Counted from the first letter of the stretch, positions 53,463 to 62,863 are shown. The stretch: DNA of 64,000 nt from Bacillota bacterium (GCA_023390555.1 JAEWCQ010000025.1:3096-67095), one strand, 5' to 3'. Numbers and translations: made by a program. The notes: a model not told the origin generated them from the letters alone.

Positions 53463-53957
53463 CTACACAAGGGATACCATAAAAACTATGCATGCAGATA
53501 CCAGCGAAACAACCGCACCAATGGCAATTCCTTTCAGGGCCCCTTTTACGTGGAATAGATAATTCTTATATTCCTTATCCATATCTTCCGTTCCCGGTAT
53601 CCTCAATTTCTTACTGTGGCAAAAGACGCCCAGATCAAGAACTAACATATCGTAAATATTCACCGCAAAGAAAAGCAAAAATACATGCAGAAATGCAGTA
53701 TAAAAAGTTTTGGCTCCGGAAAAATAGGCAACTGCCGACAACACAGCAGAAAATACTAAAACAGCAATTATTTTCTTCAGGATATGTTCTTTTTCTTCCT
53801 CTTGTATGGTTGTTTCGTACTGTGGTAAGGATTCCACTCTTTTTCTGATTTCCGGTGGATAGGACATAATGTATTTGATCGGATTTTTATACTGTGCCGG
53901 CAGCACAACAATGGTAAAAATCCCACAAATAATCAAACATTCGATCGCTAAAATCAT
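53463..53957 (-). CDS. Four-helix membrane protein, unknown function
   Basis: 164 residues with hydrophobic helices near residues 2-20, 67-84, 86-104 and 141-162, and a charged cytosolic loop (PPEIRKRVESLPQYETTIQEEEKEHILKK region, about 32-62). Start ATG 53957 follows GAGGTG. Not recognised. Single gene; the 170 bases downstream carry only the AraC terminator. Confidence 0.7.
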   Translation of the reverse strand: MILAIECLIICGIFTIVVLPAQYKNPIKYIMSYPPEIRKRVESLPQYETTIQEEEKEHILKKIIAVLVFSAVLSAVAYFSGAKTFYTAFLHVFLLFFAVNIYDMLVLDLGVFCHSKKLRIPGTEDMDKEYKNYLFHVKGALKGIAIGAVVSLVSACIVFMVSLV

Positions 53958-54676
53958 TGTATCAATTCACCTCACAATCTTGGATTTTTCAGACATTTTA
54001 TTCTTTTATTATATCACTGCACCCAGCCGGCAACAATCCTATTCCATTCCTTTTCCATATGTTCTGCTTTATCCTCATTCACAACCTATGTTGCGCTTAC
54101 TCTAACTGCACATCTCAAATATGCTTACGTTTTGAGCCCGTTTTCGCTCTGCTCCGCCTGTTACGGTTGCTTTCATGGGTGAATGGCTGATACTCTGCCA
54201 GCTAACACGAGAACTCCTTTCTCTTTCAATTCTATATTCAATCCCTGAATCGCCTTACATACGTACCCATTAAAATCACGCGCAATTGGGAAGTTTTATT
54301 CACTGTCATTAACATTTTCATGGATAAGTTTTTTACACTGCTGTATCCCGTTATGATAGAATACGATTGTGAAAGAAACGCTTAACACGGCTTTCGTGTT
54401 AAATACTTCTGCAAGAAGTCATTGCCGCCATGGCAAATGATCTGGAATCACTCAAATATCTTCTGGTCGATAATACTACGGTTACGATAAAACGAACGGC
54501 CGAAATCAACGTGAATTATTTCTACAACAGGCTTAAATACCGCATAATTTATGATGTAAAACACTTTTTACATACTGTTTTTCGGCAATGTAAAAGCTCT
54601 TTGATCGCAGCTTTCACCTGAATACAATATCATGAACTCAGGTCAAGAGAAACTCTGTCAGAAAGGGGATTACCAC
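53958..54676. other. Gene-poor stretch of 719 bases with no supported gene
   Basis: AT-rich. Contains only short frames, including ATG 54323 onward with about 21 codons (MDKFFTLLYPVMIEYDCERN) and a 63-codon plus-strand frame at 54430-54621 without a ribosome binding site; both look like decayed or chance sequence. A dyad TTAACACG / CGTGTTAA at 54382-54402 has a 5-base loop and no T tract. The only other feature is the start of the XRE gene. Confidence 0.6.
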
Positions 54677-55264
54677 TTGCAACTAAATACTCAAATAAAG
54701 AAATATCGTACGAACTTGAATTTATCACAGGAAGAACTGGCTGAAAAAGTATATGTCACCCGGCAGACTATTTCTAACTGGGAGAATAATAAAAATTACC
54801 CGGATATTCATAGTCTTCTCCTCTTAAGTTCCTTATTTCACATATCTCTTGATCAATTAATCAAAGGAGATATTGATCTTATGAAAGAAGAAATTAAAAA
54901 ATCAGAAATTGAAAAATTCAACCATTATGGAAACATTTTTACGCTACTACTACTGGTAACTATAGTCTCAGCAGTTCCACTCGCCATATTTTTAAACTAT
55001 TATGGTTTGATGATCTTTGGGGTCTTGTTTGTAATTACAATGTATTTTGCCTTTAAAGTAGAAAAATGCAAAAAGGACAATGATGTACAGACTTTTAAAG
55101 AGATTGTATCTTTTACAGAAGGCAAGCGCCTTGATGAAATTGAAAAAAATCAGGAAGTTGGAAAGCGCCCTTACCAGAAAGTATTACTTGTGTTTGGAAG
55201 TGCAGTGATTACTTTCATAATATGTTGTTTACTACTATGGATTCTGAAACCGTTTATTCTCTAA
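54677..55264 (+). CDS. XRE family regulator with C-terminal membrane helices
   Basis: About 195 residues. N-terminal HTH_3 (QLNTQIKKYRTNLNLSQEELAEKVYVTRQTISNWENNKN), a linker, then two helix pairs (near residues 100-140 and 170-195). This soluble-DNA-binding plus membrane-anchor form is common in Firmicutes. The start is TTG 54677, eight bases after AAAGGGG, because the upstream extension has no function. Target genes unknown; it may control itself or a membrane process. Confidence 0.82.
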   Translation: MQLNTQIKKYRTNLNLSQEELAEKVYVTRQTISNWENNKNYPDIHSLLLLSSLFHISLDQLIKGDIDLMKEEIKKSEIEKFNHYGNIFTLLLLVTIVSAVPLAIFLNYYGLMIFGVLFVITMYFAFKVEKCKKDNDVQTFKEIVSFTEGKRLDEIEKNQEVGKRPYQKVLLVFGSAVITFIICCLLLWILKPFIL

Positions 55265-55592
55265 ATACAATAAGTATTTTGATTCTGCCTCGCTTTTACC
55301 GAATTGAAATAAAGGCATAAAAGACCCTCGGAAGCCCATATAAAATGAGCATTCCGAGGGTCTTTATCCGTAATTCAAACTCAGCGCCCAGGATTGTTTT
55401 ACACATACTTTTGTTTCTGTTTTGTGCTTTCAAATCATTGAATAATAAATAATCTCCTCTTGCTTCTGAAAATGTAACTTCAGTTTACTTCAGAATAATT
55501 TTCTATATTAGCAATCGGGATGATTGAATGGCATAGAAAAATAAGTTCATTTGTTATAGCGCCGTATCTTTGGTCGGGAATAATCAGTATTG
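55265..55592. other. Gap of 328 bases between XRE and HAD genes
   Basis: Holds the XRE terminator at 55320-55367; beyond it I see only AT-rich sequence with no frame or promoter of note. Confidence 0.5.
55320..55367 (+). terminator. Terminator after the XRE gene
   Basis: AAAGACCCTCGGAA / TTCCGAGGGTCTTT 14-base stem, and TTTAT tail. Confidence 0.8.
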
Positions 55593-56045
55593 TCAATAAG
55601 CGTCCTGCAATAGTTGCTTTAATGCTTCTGCTTTCGTACGCTCACCCATTCTGTGTGATACAAATTTGAAATAATGCCGAATATGACAATAATCAAGTAC
55701 AGTTTCAATATATTCCTTACTACCCATTCCGCAAATTGCCATCTCAATGCTGTTGTCATAAAATGACGATAACACTTCTTCCACATGATCGAACAGTCGT
55801 CCACGTTCTTTCACTACTTCAATTTCTCGCCATTTTTCACGTTCAAATTCATCACGCTCGTTTTGCGGCATATCGGTCGCAACTCTATCTAATAGTGATT
55901 TGACTGTTGTGTATAGTAAAAATTTCTCATCTTCAGGTGTAAGTAAAATATTAAATCGTTTGCAAACATCATAAAGTGGCGGTATGCAAGTTTCATGTAT
56001 GCGATATAGTGTACCATCTAAGTCAAAAATAATCATCTTTTTCAC
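55593..56045 (-). pseudogene. Truncated HAD-superfamily phosphatase
   Basis: 150 residues; a complete enzyme of this type has about 210. The N-terminal catalytic motif DLDGT is intact (IIFDLDGTLY near residue 7), and the cap and motif II (CGMGS near residue 105) are present, but the frame stops after AEALKQLLQDAY, before motif III lysine/motif IV acidic residues (usual GD...D). Sequence after the stop encodes no continuation in any frame. It is therefore probably inactive. Its DNA is more A+T-rich than that of the core region. Confidence 0.65.
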
Positions 56046-56152
56046 CTCGCAAAATATAAAATATTCAAAGTAGCTCTAACGAGACAACTGCTCAAACGAA
56101 ATATCTTCTTCTGAATAAGATAACATAATAAGAAATTTTAATATATCACAAA

Positions 56153-56406
56153 TCAGTGAGTATGTAGCAGCTGTAATAAGTCAGGGCTATCCTCTGCAGC
56201 AACCCATATCTGCATTTCTCCATCTAAATCAAACTTGCACATTCTAATGGTTTAGCAATTGCCAACACATTCAGGGAACAATGTGAAGTCCCATTGTCCG
56301 AATTCCTTCTTTTGCTTTATTGCAGTCAATTCTTACTAAAATATTATTAACGTCGTCATATCAATACTTTTATGTATTTGTCATATGTAGCACATATCAA
56401 TTTCAT
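56153..56406 (-). pseudogene. Possible frameshifted small gene
   Basis: In the 649-base gap 56046-56694. From an ATG at 56406 with AAAGGACAG upstream, a 16-codon start (MKLICATYDKYIKVLI) meets a stop; protein-like sequence resumes in other frames (NNILVRIDCNKAKEGIRTMG, then FDLDGEMQIWVAAEDSPDLL ending at 56155). The pieces could be one frameshifted gene of about 80 residues or chance. The rest of the gap is low in coding signal. Confidence 0.3.
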
Positions 56407-56694
56407 TATTATCTGTCCTTTCAGTGTAAAATTCTATAATAATTACATTTACAGATGCACTGTTTATTTGTATTATTCTGTATGACACCAAAAAGTATTG
56501 TCATTTTATTATCAGCATCTACAAAGTAATCACGTCTATTACTTCAGCCTTATCACTTCAAGATTATAAAAATACCTCTTATTGTTACGTAGAAATTTGC
56601 TTGCGAGGAGTATGCTCATAATTTTCACGACAAACTGGAATTTGTCGCTCACATTTATAAAATTTTTTATTCTTAAAATCAGAAAACCTAATGC

Positions 56695-57567
56695 TTAATT
56701 TCTACGATGCTTTTCTGAGAGCAACGCATATAATGTCACCCATTTATTGGATTTACCCACTTTTCCTACATCGAAATAGGGTTTAGTGAAAGACTCGCTA
56801 AGTATATATTTGCCTTCGCTGTCTTTTTTACTATCCAATAACGCCCAAGCTTTTTCGCAATTAGGGTGATTCGCCACGCCAAGAATCGATAGTCCATACA
56901 TAATCATTTGCAAACCTATGTGAACATGGTCAATAGGATAAAATGTTCCCGTCATTCCTTCAATAATAACTTTTTCGTAGTCATCAGGGCGGAATGCGAC
57001 ATGGTAGTTTATATAAAACTCTGTCAAAAGTTCAAACTGTGGTAAAACAACGCTGATCTTTTTTAGTTCCGCCGCCAGTAAAAGATATGTGGTTGTTTGT
57101 CTATAACAACCCATTTCCGGTAACTTAGAGTCGTTTGTTTTCTTGGTCTTGTCCAAACATCTAAATGTGCCGTCTTCGCGTATTGTTGAAAAGGCCAAAA
57201 ATATTTGTTCTTTCACCCACGAATGTTCGTAATATCCGAGTGACACTAGATTTCTTAACAGCAATATTTTAGCACACTTCATACTAAGATTCATATTCTT
57301 GATGATACGTTCAATGTAACCATCAATGGGAACATCTACACGTGTCAAGCCAAATTCCGCGAGTGTACAAAAAGCGTTTATATCTTCCCATTTATGTTTA
57401 AGTTTGAACTTATCCATAATCAAACTTACCGTGTCTGAAACTAATAAACTGTCATAAGCCTTTATAACTTCAGGTTCGTCTTTTTTCATACACAAAAGCT
57501 CTGTCATTGCACGATATTTCACTTCGGGAGTTTCATCTTCAAGAATCCAATTTCTAATATTATTCAT
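56695..57567 (-). CDS. Conserved hypothetical protein of ~290 residues
   Basis: Starts MNNIRNWILEDETPEVKYRAMTELLCMKKDEPEVI; the rest is rich in helices with repeated Y/W-containing units (CLDKTKK..., YEKVIIEGMTGTFYPIDHVHIG), which recalls alpha/alpha toroid or terpene-cyclase-like repeats. Family members in Clostridia are sometimes labelled as nitrogen-fixation-related, without proof. AAGAAGGG precedes ATG 57567. No membrane helix. Not recognised further. Confidence 0.72.
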   Translation of the reverse strand: MNNIRNWILEDETPEVKYRAMTELLCMKKDEPEVIKAYDSLLVSDTVSLIMDKFKLKHKWEDINAFCTLAEFGLTRVDVPIDGYIERIIKNMNLSMKCAKILLLRNLVSLGYYEHSWVKEQIFLAFSTIREDGTFRCLDKTKKTNDSKLPEMGCYRQTTTYLLLAAELKKISVVLPQFELLTEFYINYHVAFRPDDYEKVIIEGMTGTFYPIDHVHIGLQMIMYGLSILGVANHPNCEKAWALLDSKKDSEGKYILSESFTKPYFDVGKVGKSNKWVTLYALLSEKHRRN

Positions 57568-57769
57568 TAATGTGTCCCTTCTTATAAGCAATTGCATCAG
57601 TTTGAAAAAGAATTCCATCACCTGCAAATTCTGTTTATATTGACTTTCTCGCTGAATATTTCCTGTCAAATCTTTTTTTAATCACTTTTTCCATGATTGG
57701 TATATCCCATATATTTTTAACTCAATCTTTTGCTTAAATATTGTAGCCACAAACTGAACCTTGTAAAAA

Positions 57770-58327
57770 TCATATCATTTCCCAATATCCATCATATGCA
57801 TATCCAGTTTTTCCTATCAAAAACTGCTCAGACTTGGTAAATCCTATTTTCTGAAGTGCTTTAATTCTTTCCACTGCATATATTGGGGCTTTCGTAATAA
57901 TTCCATTACAGCCCAACATTTCTGGGAGATTAGGTACTATAAGTGAAACAATATCATATAACACCTCTTCTTTTTCATAATCACTTCTTACATCGACTCT
58001 TAAAATTCCCATATTGTTAAATTCATCTTCCGAAACTCGTAAACATAACTCGATTGTTCCAATGATATTTGACAAATTCTTATCAACAATAGAAAGTCTA
58101 ACGAACCAACCATTTTTATAGGCCAATCTCCAAAAATCTATAGCTTGTGTCATTCTTTCTTTTGTTGCATAGTAAAAATTATCCCCATGACAACCATCAC
58201 TGTTAAAAAACGGTAAAGCCTCCTTATCACTGTAAACCTCTAACAATTCGTCACAATCTTCATTTTGAACCGATCTTAACAAAAACTTTTCATTTTCTAA
58301 TACTGGACATGTTTCATAAATATTCAT
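57770..58327 (-). CDS. GNAT family N-acetyltransferase
   Basis: About 185 residues. Acetyl-CoA binding core near residues 90-150 (NIIGTIELCLR, a short beta4-alpha3 segment) with ALQKIGFTKSEQFLIG at the end. GGAGG six bases before ATG 58327. The substrate is unknown. The 165 bases to the next gene upstream hold nothing notable. Confidence 0.75.
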   Translation of the reverse strand: MNIYETCPVLENEKFLLRSVQNEDCDELLEVYSDKEALPFFNSDGCHGDNFYYATKERMTQAIDFWRLAYKNGWFVRLSIVDKNLSNIIGTIELCLRVSEDEFNNMGILRVDVRSDYEKEEVLYDIVSLIVPNLPEMLGCNGIITKAPIYAVERIKALQKIGFTKSEQFLIGKTGYAYDGYWEMI

Positions 58328-58506
58328 TATTGACCTCCATAAATTTATATTCATAATCTGAATGTTTATAGATACTCTTCCTTAACTTTTGCTTCCTATC
58401 TTCCCCATTATTCTTCGAACTCCAGCAATCCCCACCAGCTGATTCTTTCCATCAAGGTTATGATATTGCATTCTTGTTTTTCTGATTTCTTTTCGTGTAT
58501 ATGTAT

Positions 58507-59415
58507 TCAATCCTCTACCTCATACATTTTTCTCACTTTATTACAATTCTTTACTATACGGTCAATCACACTTTGTGGTTCTAATACTCTGACATGATTG
58601 CCAAGCGAGAGAACAACCCCAAACCAGTAAGTTTCATTCTCTGGAACGGAAAAGCTAAAGTCAAAGTCACCATTTGTATATTCTTTAATGACCGTTCCAT
58701 TTAAATATTCCTTACATTTGGATTTAATACATACATTACCATGCAATAAAATTGTTATGACTTTTCGTTCATCATTGATTGTTATATTGGATTTTTCATG
58801 TTCATTTGTATTACTTTTTTCTAAAATAACCAATTCTTCCATTCTTACTAATTTGAACATACAGTAATCTTGATGTTTCGGATAAAAAGCAGTTAAATAC
58901 CAGTTATACCACTTAAATTCAAGTCTGACAGGTTCAACCTGAATCTTTTTTATTACATTTTCATTATTTGTATACTTAAATTCTACGACTCTTTTCTTTC
59001 GAACCGCTTCTTCTAATAGCACAATGTTCTGGTTTATCTCATTTTTTTCACGGGCAATGCTAAAATCTAAATTCATCATATTATTTTCACTATTATAAAA
59101 TGGAATTATTTTATCTATAGTCTGTACAATATTCTTGTTAAAATGAGCACTTAAAAGACCGTTTAAAGCCGTAACAATATTGTTATAATCCTCATCATTT
59201 ATGAGTTTTTTATCGACAATATAAGAATCAATAATTTTGTAACCACCATCGGCTCCATATTCTGATTGAATTGGAATACCTGCCTGTCCAAGTGCATCCA
59301 TATCTCTCATTATTGTTCTTGTTGACACCTCAAATTCTTCCGACAATCTTTGCGCCGAGGTCTTTCCATAACGCAACAAATAGTTAATTATAGCAATAAG
59401 GCGATCAATCTTCAC
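58507..59415 (-). CDS. WYL-domain transcriptional regulator (DeoR-type HTH)
   Basis: 302 residues. HTH_11 (RLIAIINYLLRYGKTSAQRLSEEFEVSTRTIMRDMDALGQAGIPI), WYL domain near residues 140-220 with the KWYNWYLTAFYPKHQDYCMFKL signature, and a C-terminal WCX extension. WYL regulators sense nucleotide-type or other small ligands. The start is GTG 59415 with AAAGGAG upstream. A perfect 14-base inverted repeat lies 31 bases upstream and is likely an autoregulatory operator. Confidence 0.88.
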   Translation of the reverse strand: MKIDRLIAIINYLLRYGKTSAQRLSEEFEVSTRTIMRDMDALGQAGIPIQSEYGADGGYKIIDSYIVDKKLINDEDYNNIVTALNGLLSAHFNKNIVQTIDKIIPFYNSENNMMNLDFSIAREKNEINQNIVLLEEAVRKKRVVEFKYTNNENVIKKIQVEPVRLEFKWYNWYLTAFYPKHQDYCMFKLVRMEELVILEKSNTNEHEKSNITINDERKVITILLHGNVCIKSKCKEYLNGTVIKEYTNGDFDFSFSVPENETYWFGVVLSLGNHVRVLEPQSVIDRIVKNCNKVRKMYEVED

Positions 59416-59445
59416 AACTTTCTCCTTTCAAATCCATAATAGCAA

Positions 59446-59477
59446 AACAAGTATGACATCATTATGTCATACTTGTT
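59446..59477. promoter_or_regulatory. Perfect 14-base inverted repeat, candidate WYL operator
   Basis: AACAAGTATGACAT (59446-59459), four-base CATT spacer, ATGTCATACTTGTT (59464-59477), just upstream of the WYL start at 59415. Confidence 0.6.
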
Positions 59478-59530
59478 AAAATAAATCACTATTGATTGGT
59501 CTAAATTCCAAATTTTAATTACAATGTTCA

Positions 59531-59575
59531 TAAAAACCTCGAAGTAATCTCATTACTTCTGTCACTTCGAGATTA
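59531..59575 (-). terminator. Hairpin terminator upstream of the WYL gene
   Basis: Minus-strand CTCGAAGT / ACTTCGAG stem with TTTTTA tail; ends transcription coming from the ABC-3C operon side. Confidence 0.55.
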
Positions 59576-59770
59576 GTTTCTTTTTCTGTTATAGAATACC
59601 ACATTTGCTATCTGTTCACAATGCAATACTCCATCGCTCCCTATTGCTCCCTATTGATATTTACCTCAATTTTGCAGTGTATTCCTTAATAATCCATTAT
59701 CTCTACATCCTGAGATTAAAGACGAGATACAGGCTTTAAAATGTATAAACGATTCAATAATTTCTTTGTC

Positions 59771-59805
59771 GACGTATAATAAATTTCGCAAATTTATTAT
59801 ACGTC
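59771..59805. repeat. Perfect 16-base inverted repeat of unknown function
   Basis: GACGTATAATAAATTT (59771-59786), CGC, then its exact complement (59790-59805). No T-run follows. Found in the 681-base gap 59416-60096. Confidence 0.7.
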
Positions 59806-60096
59806 ATCCCAAGAAATCTTGACACTATCAATTATTCAACCGATTTTTTCAAAAATTATTGCCATTTGATTGTCACGAGACATAAAGAGAGCCAAGAAAC
59901 GCCGTATATTCAACGTTTCTTAGCTCTTGTGTATTATTCAAACTCCCTGACCATTCGCTTTAAAGCGAATATATTTGATATATTTACTGTCATTTAATTG
60001 CTTTTATTCCGGGAATTCTATGTATTATTTTGAGTATAGTAAGCTTCGAGTATCATAATGGTATCATATATTTATAAGATATTATTATTTTAGAGA

Positions 60097-61710
60097 TTAT
60101 TTTTTACTCCATGATTTACCAAAAAGTTCATTTCCGTTTGGTCTCAATTCTAAAACCTTATTACTATTTAATATTTCCTGACTATGTTGATTGTAAGACA
60201 TAACTTTATCTAAAGCAATAAATACTTGCTTTTTTGTTCCACTATACATCTCAAGAATTTTCTCAATCGCAACATCTTCTATCTGCTTTAGCAACACTGA
60301 ATCATGAATTAATACAGGTAGACATGTTAATTTCAAAATGCTTAAATCAAATAATACCATACCCCTATAACACGTTCCAGTTCCTGTATCATCTACAGTT
60401 TCAAATACATATTGATTATTATAAAAAGATATAGTAGGCGAAATTTTCGTTCCATCATATATAATATCATTTAACTCTTCCATTTTATTATTAATCATAT
60501 TCTGCATCTGCACAAGTTGCTGATTTCGCACCATCACTCTACGAATATCTGCATCTTTTTTCTCAGTATCCAGAACAATTTTTTTATCATAAAACGAATT
60601 TTGATTATTTATATTTTCTATTTGTTTTTGTATTTCCGCATACTTAAACAAAATAACTTGTGATAAATTTTCTGTTTCGGTCATTTCCTTAATTTTTTTA
60701 ATCACTACTTCCTTAGACTCTTCCAATAAATTTTTCATATTTTCAATGTTAGAAATTTCCTCTTTTAGTTCCTTTTTTAATATAATTTCTATTTCTTTAT
60801 GAAAATTTTCAATTTCCATAATTTGTCGTAAATCTGCTTCTGGAAAGAATCTTTTTATATTTTCTATATCGTCCTCATGAATTGTTCTAGTTCCGAACAA
60901 ATTGTCTTGTAGCGGAATTAATTTAGCCTTTTGTGCTCTAATTTGTCTATTAATCAAAGAAAGTTCTCTTTTTAATCCTAATATTAAACCGGTCTTCTCC
61001 GAATCAAAATCAAGCAATCTATCATTCAATTCCTCAGTAATATTTTTCTTTTCTATTTCAAATTCTAATAATTTTTTATCATTTGCTTTACGCTGTCTCG
61101 CTCCTATTTTAGAGATAAAATGATATTTTTGTGCAGTATTAAGTGCTTTCAGCTCATCACTTTTTCTTTTTGCCAACTCTTCTAATTCCTTAATTGATTC
61201 ATATAATCCGAATAGCTTAAGCAAAGAGTTAATTGGTTTGCCAGCGGTTTCATTATAAACAACGTCAAGTGGGTGCTTTTCGTTTAAATTCTCTTTTCCA
61301 TAAATACGAGCATATCTTCCAACTGCATCTCTGAAACTAACATCTGCATAACCAAAATCATATAATTTTTTTATTTTATCTGTATATTGATCAATTGATA
61401 TTGTATCACAAATATTATATTCACAATCACACACATTTATTGTTTCTGTGTCTTCCGTGTTACGCGAATAATAATATTTTTGTTCATTAAATTCAAAAGC
61501 AAATTTTATAGTATGTGTACCTACATTTCTCTGTATATCTGTAGATTTCATTACATAGTCTTTGCCACCATATATATAATCAATAATCATTAAAAAAGTT
61601 GATTTTCCTATAGAATTACTCCCTTGATTATCTCCTAACACTACATTGAGCCCATCGTGAAATTCAACTCTTTTTTGATTAAATTTATCACAAATTATCT
61701 CTTTTAACAT
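60097..61710 (-). CDS. ABC-3C-type ATPase (DUF2326-like)
   Basis: About 537 residues. N-terminal nucleotide-binding segment LNVVLGDNQGSNSIGKST (Walker A variant with NSIGKS), a long central coiled-coil region (about 200-400) with an IRE/KE-rich hinge as in SMC-like ATPases, and a C-terminal DUF2326-type end: LPVLIHDSVLL at the Walker B place, KQVFIALDKVMSY near 500, and ELRPNGNELFGKSW. Starts ATG 61710 after GGGAGGG and overlaps the middle gene by 23 bases. In ABC-3C systems this is the motor or sensor. ABC signature is weak, which is usual here. Confidence 0.85.
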   Translation of the reverse strand: MLKEIICDKFNQKRVEFHDGLNVVLGDNQGSNSIGKSTFLMIIDYIYGGKDYVMKSTDIQRNVGTHTIKFAFEFNEQKYYYSRNTEDTETINVCDCEYNICDTISIDQYTDKIKKLYDFGYADVSFRDAVGRYARIYGKENLNEKHPLDVVYNETAGKPINSLLKLFGLYESIKELEELAKRKSDELKALNTAQKYHFISKIGARQRKANDKKLLEFEIEKKNITEELNDRLLDFDSEKTGLILGLKRELSLINRQIRAQKAKLIPLQDNLFGTRTIHEDDIENIKRFFPEADLRQIMEIENFHKEIEIILKKELKEEISNIENMKNLLEESKEVVIKKIKEMTETENLSQVILFKYAEIQKQIENINNQNSFYDKKIVLDTEKKDADIRRVMVRNQQLVQMQNMINNKMEELNDIIYDGTKISPTISFYNNQYVFETVDDTGTGTCYRGMVLFDLSILKLTCLPVLIHDSVLLKQIEDVAIEKILEMYSGTKKQVFIALDKVMSYNQHSQEILNSNKVLELRPNGNELFGKSWSKK

Positions 61711-61924
61711 TAGAAACCCTCCCTGTAGCATAATTATAATCTATCTTGTTCAAAGTATACAATATATCCAATGCATCAAGAAATCCTTGTATCCCATTAC
61801 ATTTTGTTCGACAAACCCTATATAAATCTAACACAGATATATCTTCTTCTATTGCTATCATAACAACACTACAATCATACAAGACTGTTTCTTTGAATTG
61901 AAATAACTTACTTGGAAATCTCAT
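61688..61924 (-). CDS. ABC-3C middle-component-like small protein
   Basis: About 78 residues, MRFPSKLFQFKETVLYDCSVVMIAIEE start. Predicted winged-helix or similar small fold with an ISVLDLYRVCRTKCNGIQGFLDALDILYTLNKIDYN helical end. Short proteins of this kind, placed between a C-terminal-domain protein and a DUF2326 ATPase, are the middle components of ABC-3C systems. The start ATG 61924 has GAGGTG upstream; it overlaps the HNH gene by 17 bases and the ATPase by 23. Confidence 0.72.
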   Translation of the reverse strand: MRFPSKLFQFKETVLYDCSVVMIAIEEDISVLDLYRVCRTKCNGIQGFLDALDILYTLNKIDYNYATGRVSNVKRDNL

Positions 61925-62702
61925 CAAACACCTCACAATTCTGAACAAAAAATGAAATCATTATTTCACACCCTTCTTTTGAAGATTGAGGAATTCCTCT
62001 GTTCATCCATTTTACAAGTTCATCGAAAATTAATACTTTATCATTTGCAGATTTTGCTGCTTTTAAATATGCCGTCCTAATCTCTGCTGCAAGTAATTCA
62101 AAATTCAATTTGTTTTCATCCGCTAGATTTTTCATATTCTCTTTTAGGAAACCATAGTATGTACAAACGTTAAATTCAATTTTTCTTCGTAGCAAAAAGT
62201 ATTCTTCTTCAAATTTATTTGCAATCTTAATTCCTCTATATTTTAATGTGAATTTTGACAACTCTTTATCCCCAACTACAGATATTTTTTCCATGATTAA
62301 CAATAAATCGTTTTCTATATCTTCTGCTGCAATACTTACTCGTATTGTACATTCTTTCAGCAATTGCTTTTTGATATTGAGTATTTTTAAATACTCTTCC
62401 TTTGTTGTATGATCATCAAAGAAAGCGTGACAATCTCTACATAAAGCAATTTTATTCTCAAAATCCTCACAATTAGTACCCAACCTTTCTAAGCCAGCCA
62501 ATTCTTTCTTTTGATGTTCAGTTGGGCTATTCGGATATATATGTGCTATCTGATATTTTTTGCTAACTCTCACACCTTTTTTTACCAATAAAGATTTACC
62601 ACAAAGCGGACAAAATCCACCGACTTCTTGAATATGTTGCAAATCCACATTTTCAGTAATTGCTATTCTCGGTTGTAAGTAACTGTCAATGGCCTCATCC
62701 AT
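61908..62702 (-). CDS. HNH endonuclease fused to an ABC-3C-type C-terminal domain
   Basis: 264 residues. Zinc-coordinating HNH nuclease: CPLC near residue 31-34, HIYPNSP with His near residue 54, and LCRDCHAFFDDHT (Cys88, Cys91, His92, His98). The C-terminal half (about 130-264) is helical and ends in FELLAAEIRTAYLKAAKSANDKVLIFDELVKWM-type sequence, as in the C-terminal domains of ABC-3C effectors. It should cut DNA when activated. AGGAGGAAAAC precedes ATG 62702. First gene of the operon. Confidence 0.82.
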   Translation of the reverse strand: MDEAIDSYLQPRIAITENVDLQHIQEVGGFCPLCGKSLLVKKGVRVSKKYQIAHIYPNSPTEHQKKELAGLERLGTNCEDFENKIALCRDCHAFFDDHTTKEEYLKILNIKKQLLKECTIRVSIAAEDIENDLLLIMEKISVVGDKELSKFTLKYRGIKIANKFEEEYFLLRRKIEFNVCTYYGFLKENMKNLADENKLNFELLAAEIRTAYLKAAKSANDKVLIFDELVKWMNRGIPQSSKEGCEIMISFFVQNCEVFDEISK

Positions 62703-62833
62703 TTTGTTTTCCTCCTATTTATAATTTCAGTAACATTTCATATTTTCACCTTAACATGGTTGTCTGTACTTTTCTTAATCCAATAGACAAAATAATATCA
62801 GTTCTATGGCATATCTAACTTGAATGACTTTTC

Positions 62834-62863
62834 ATGATAGCATTGATAACGTAAGATTAACAA
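62834..62863 (-). promoter_or_regulatory. Likely promoter of the ABC-3C operon
   Basis: Minus strand TTGTTA (62863-62858), 18-base spacer, TATCAT (62839-62834) with a TGC extension. Leader of about 125 bases to ATG 62702. Confidence 0.5.

Larger units (their letters stand above)
59416..60096. other. Intergenic region of 681 bases with several palindromes
   Basis: Holds, in order, the WYL operator-like repeat, a terminator, CTCCCTATTG tandem units near 59633-59657, the 16-base inverted repeat, an imperfect AAGAGAGCCAAGAAACG hairpin near 59886-59930, and a perfect 18-base palindrome ATTCGCTTTAAAGCGAAT (59953-59970). No gene. Confidence 0.5.

Noticed and set aside
54430..54621. 63-codon plus-strand frame
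   Set aside because: No ribosome binding site or recognisable family; region looks decayed.
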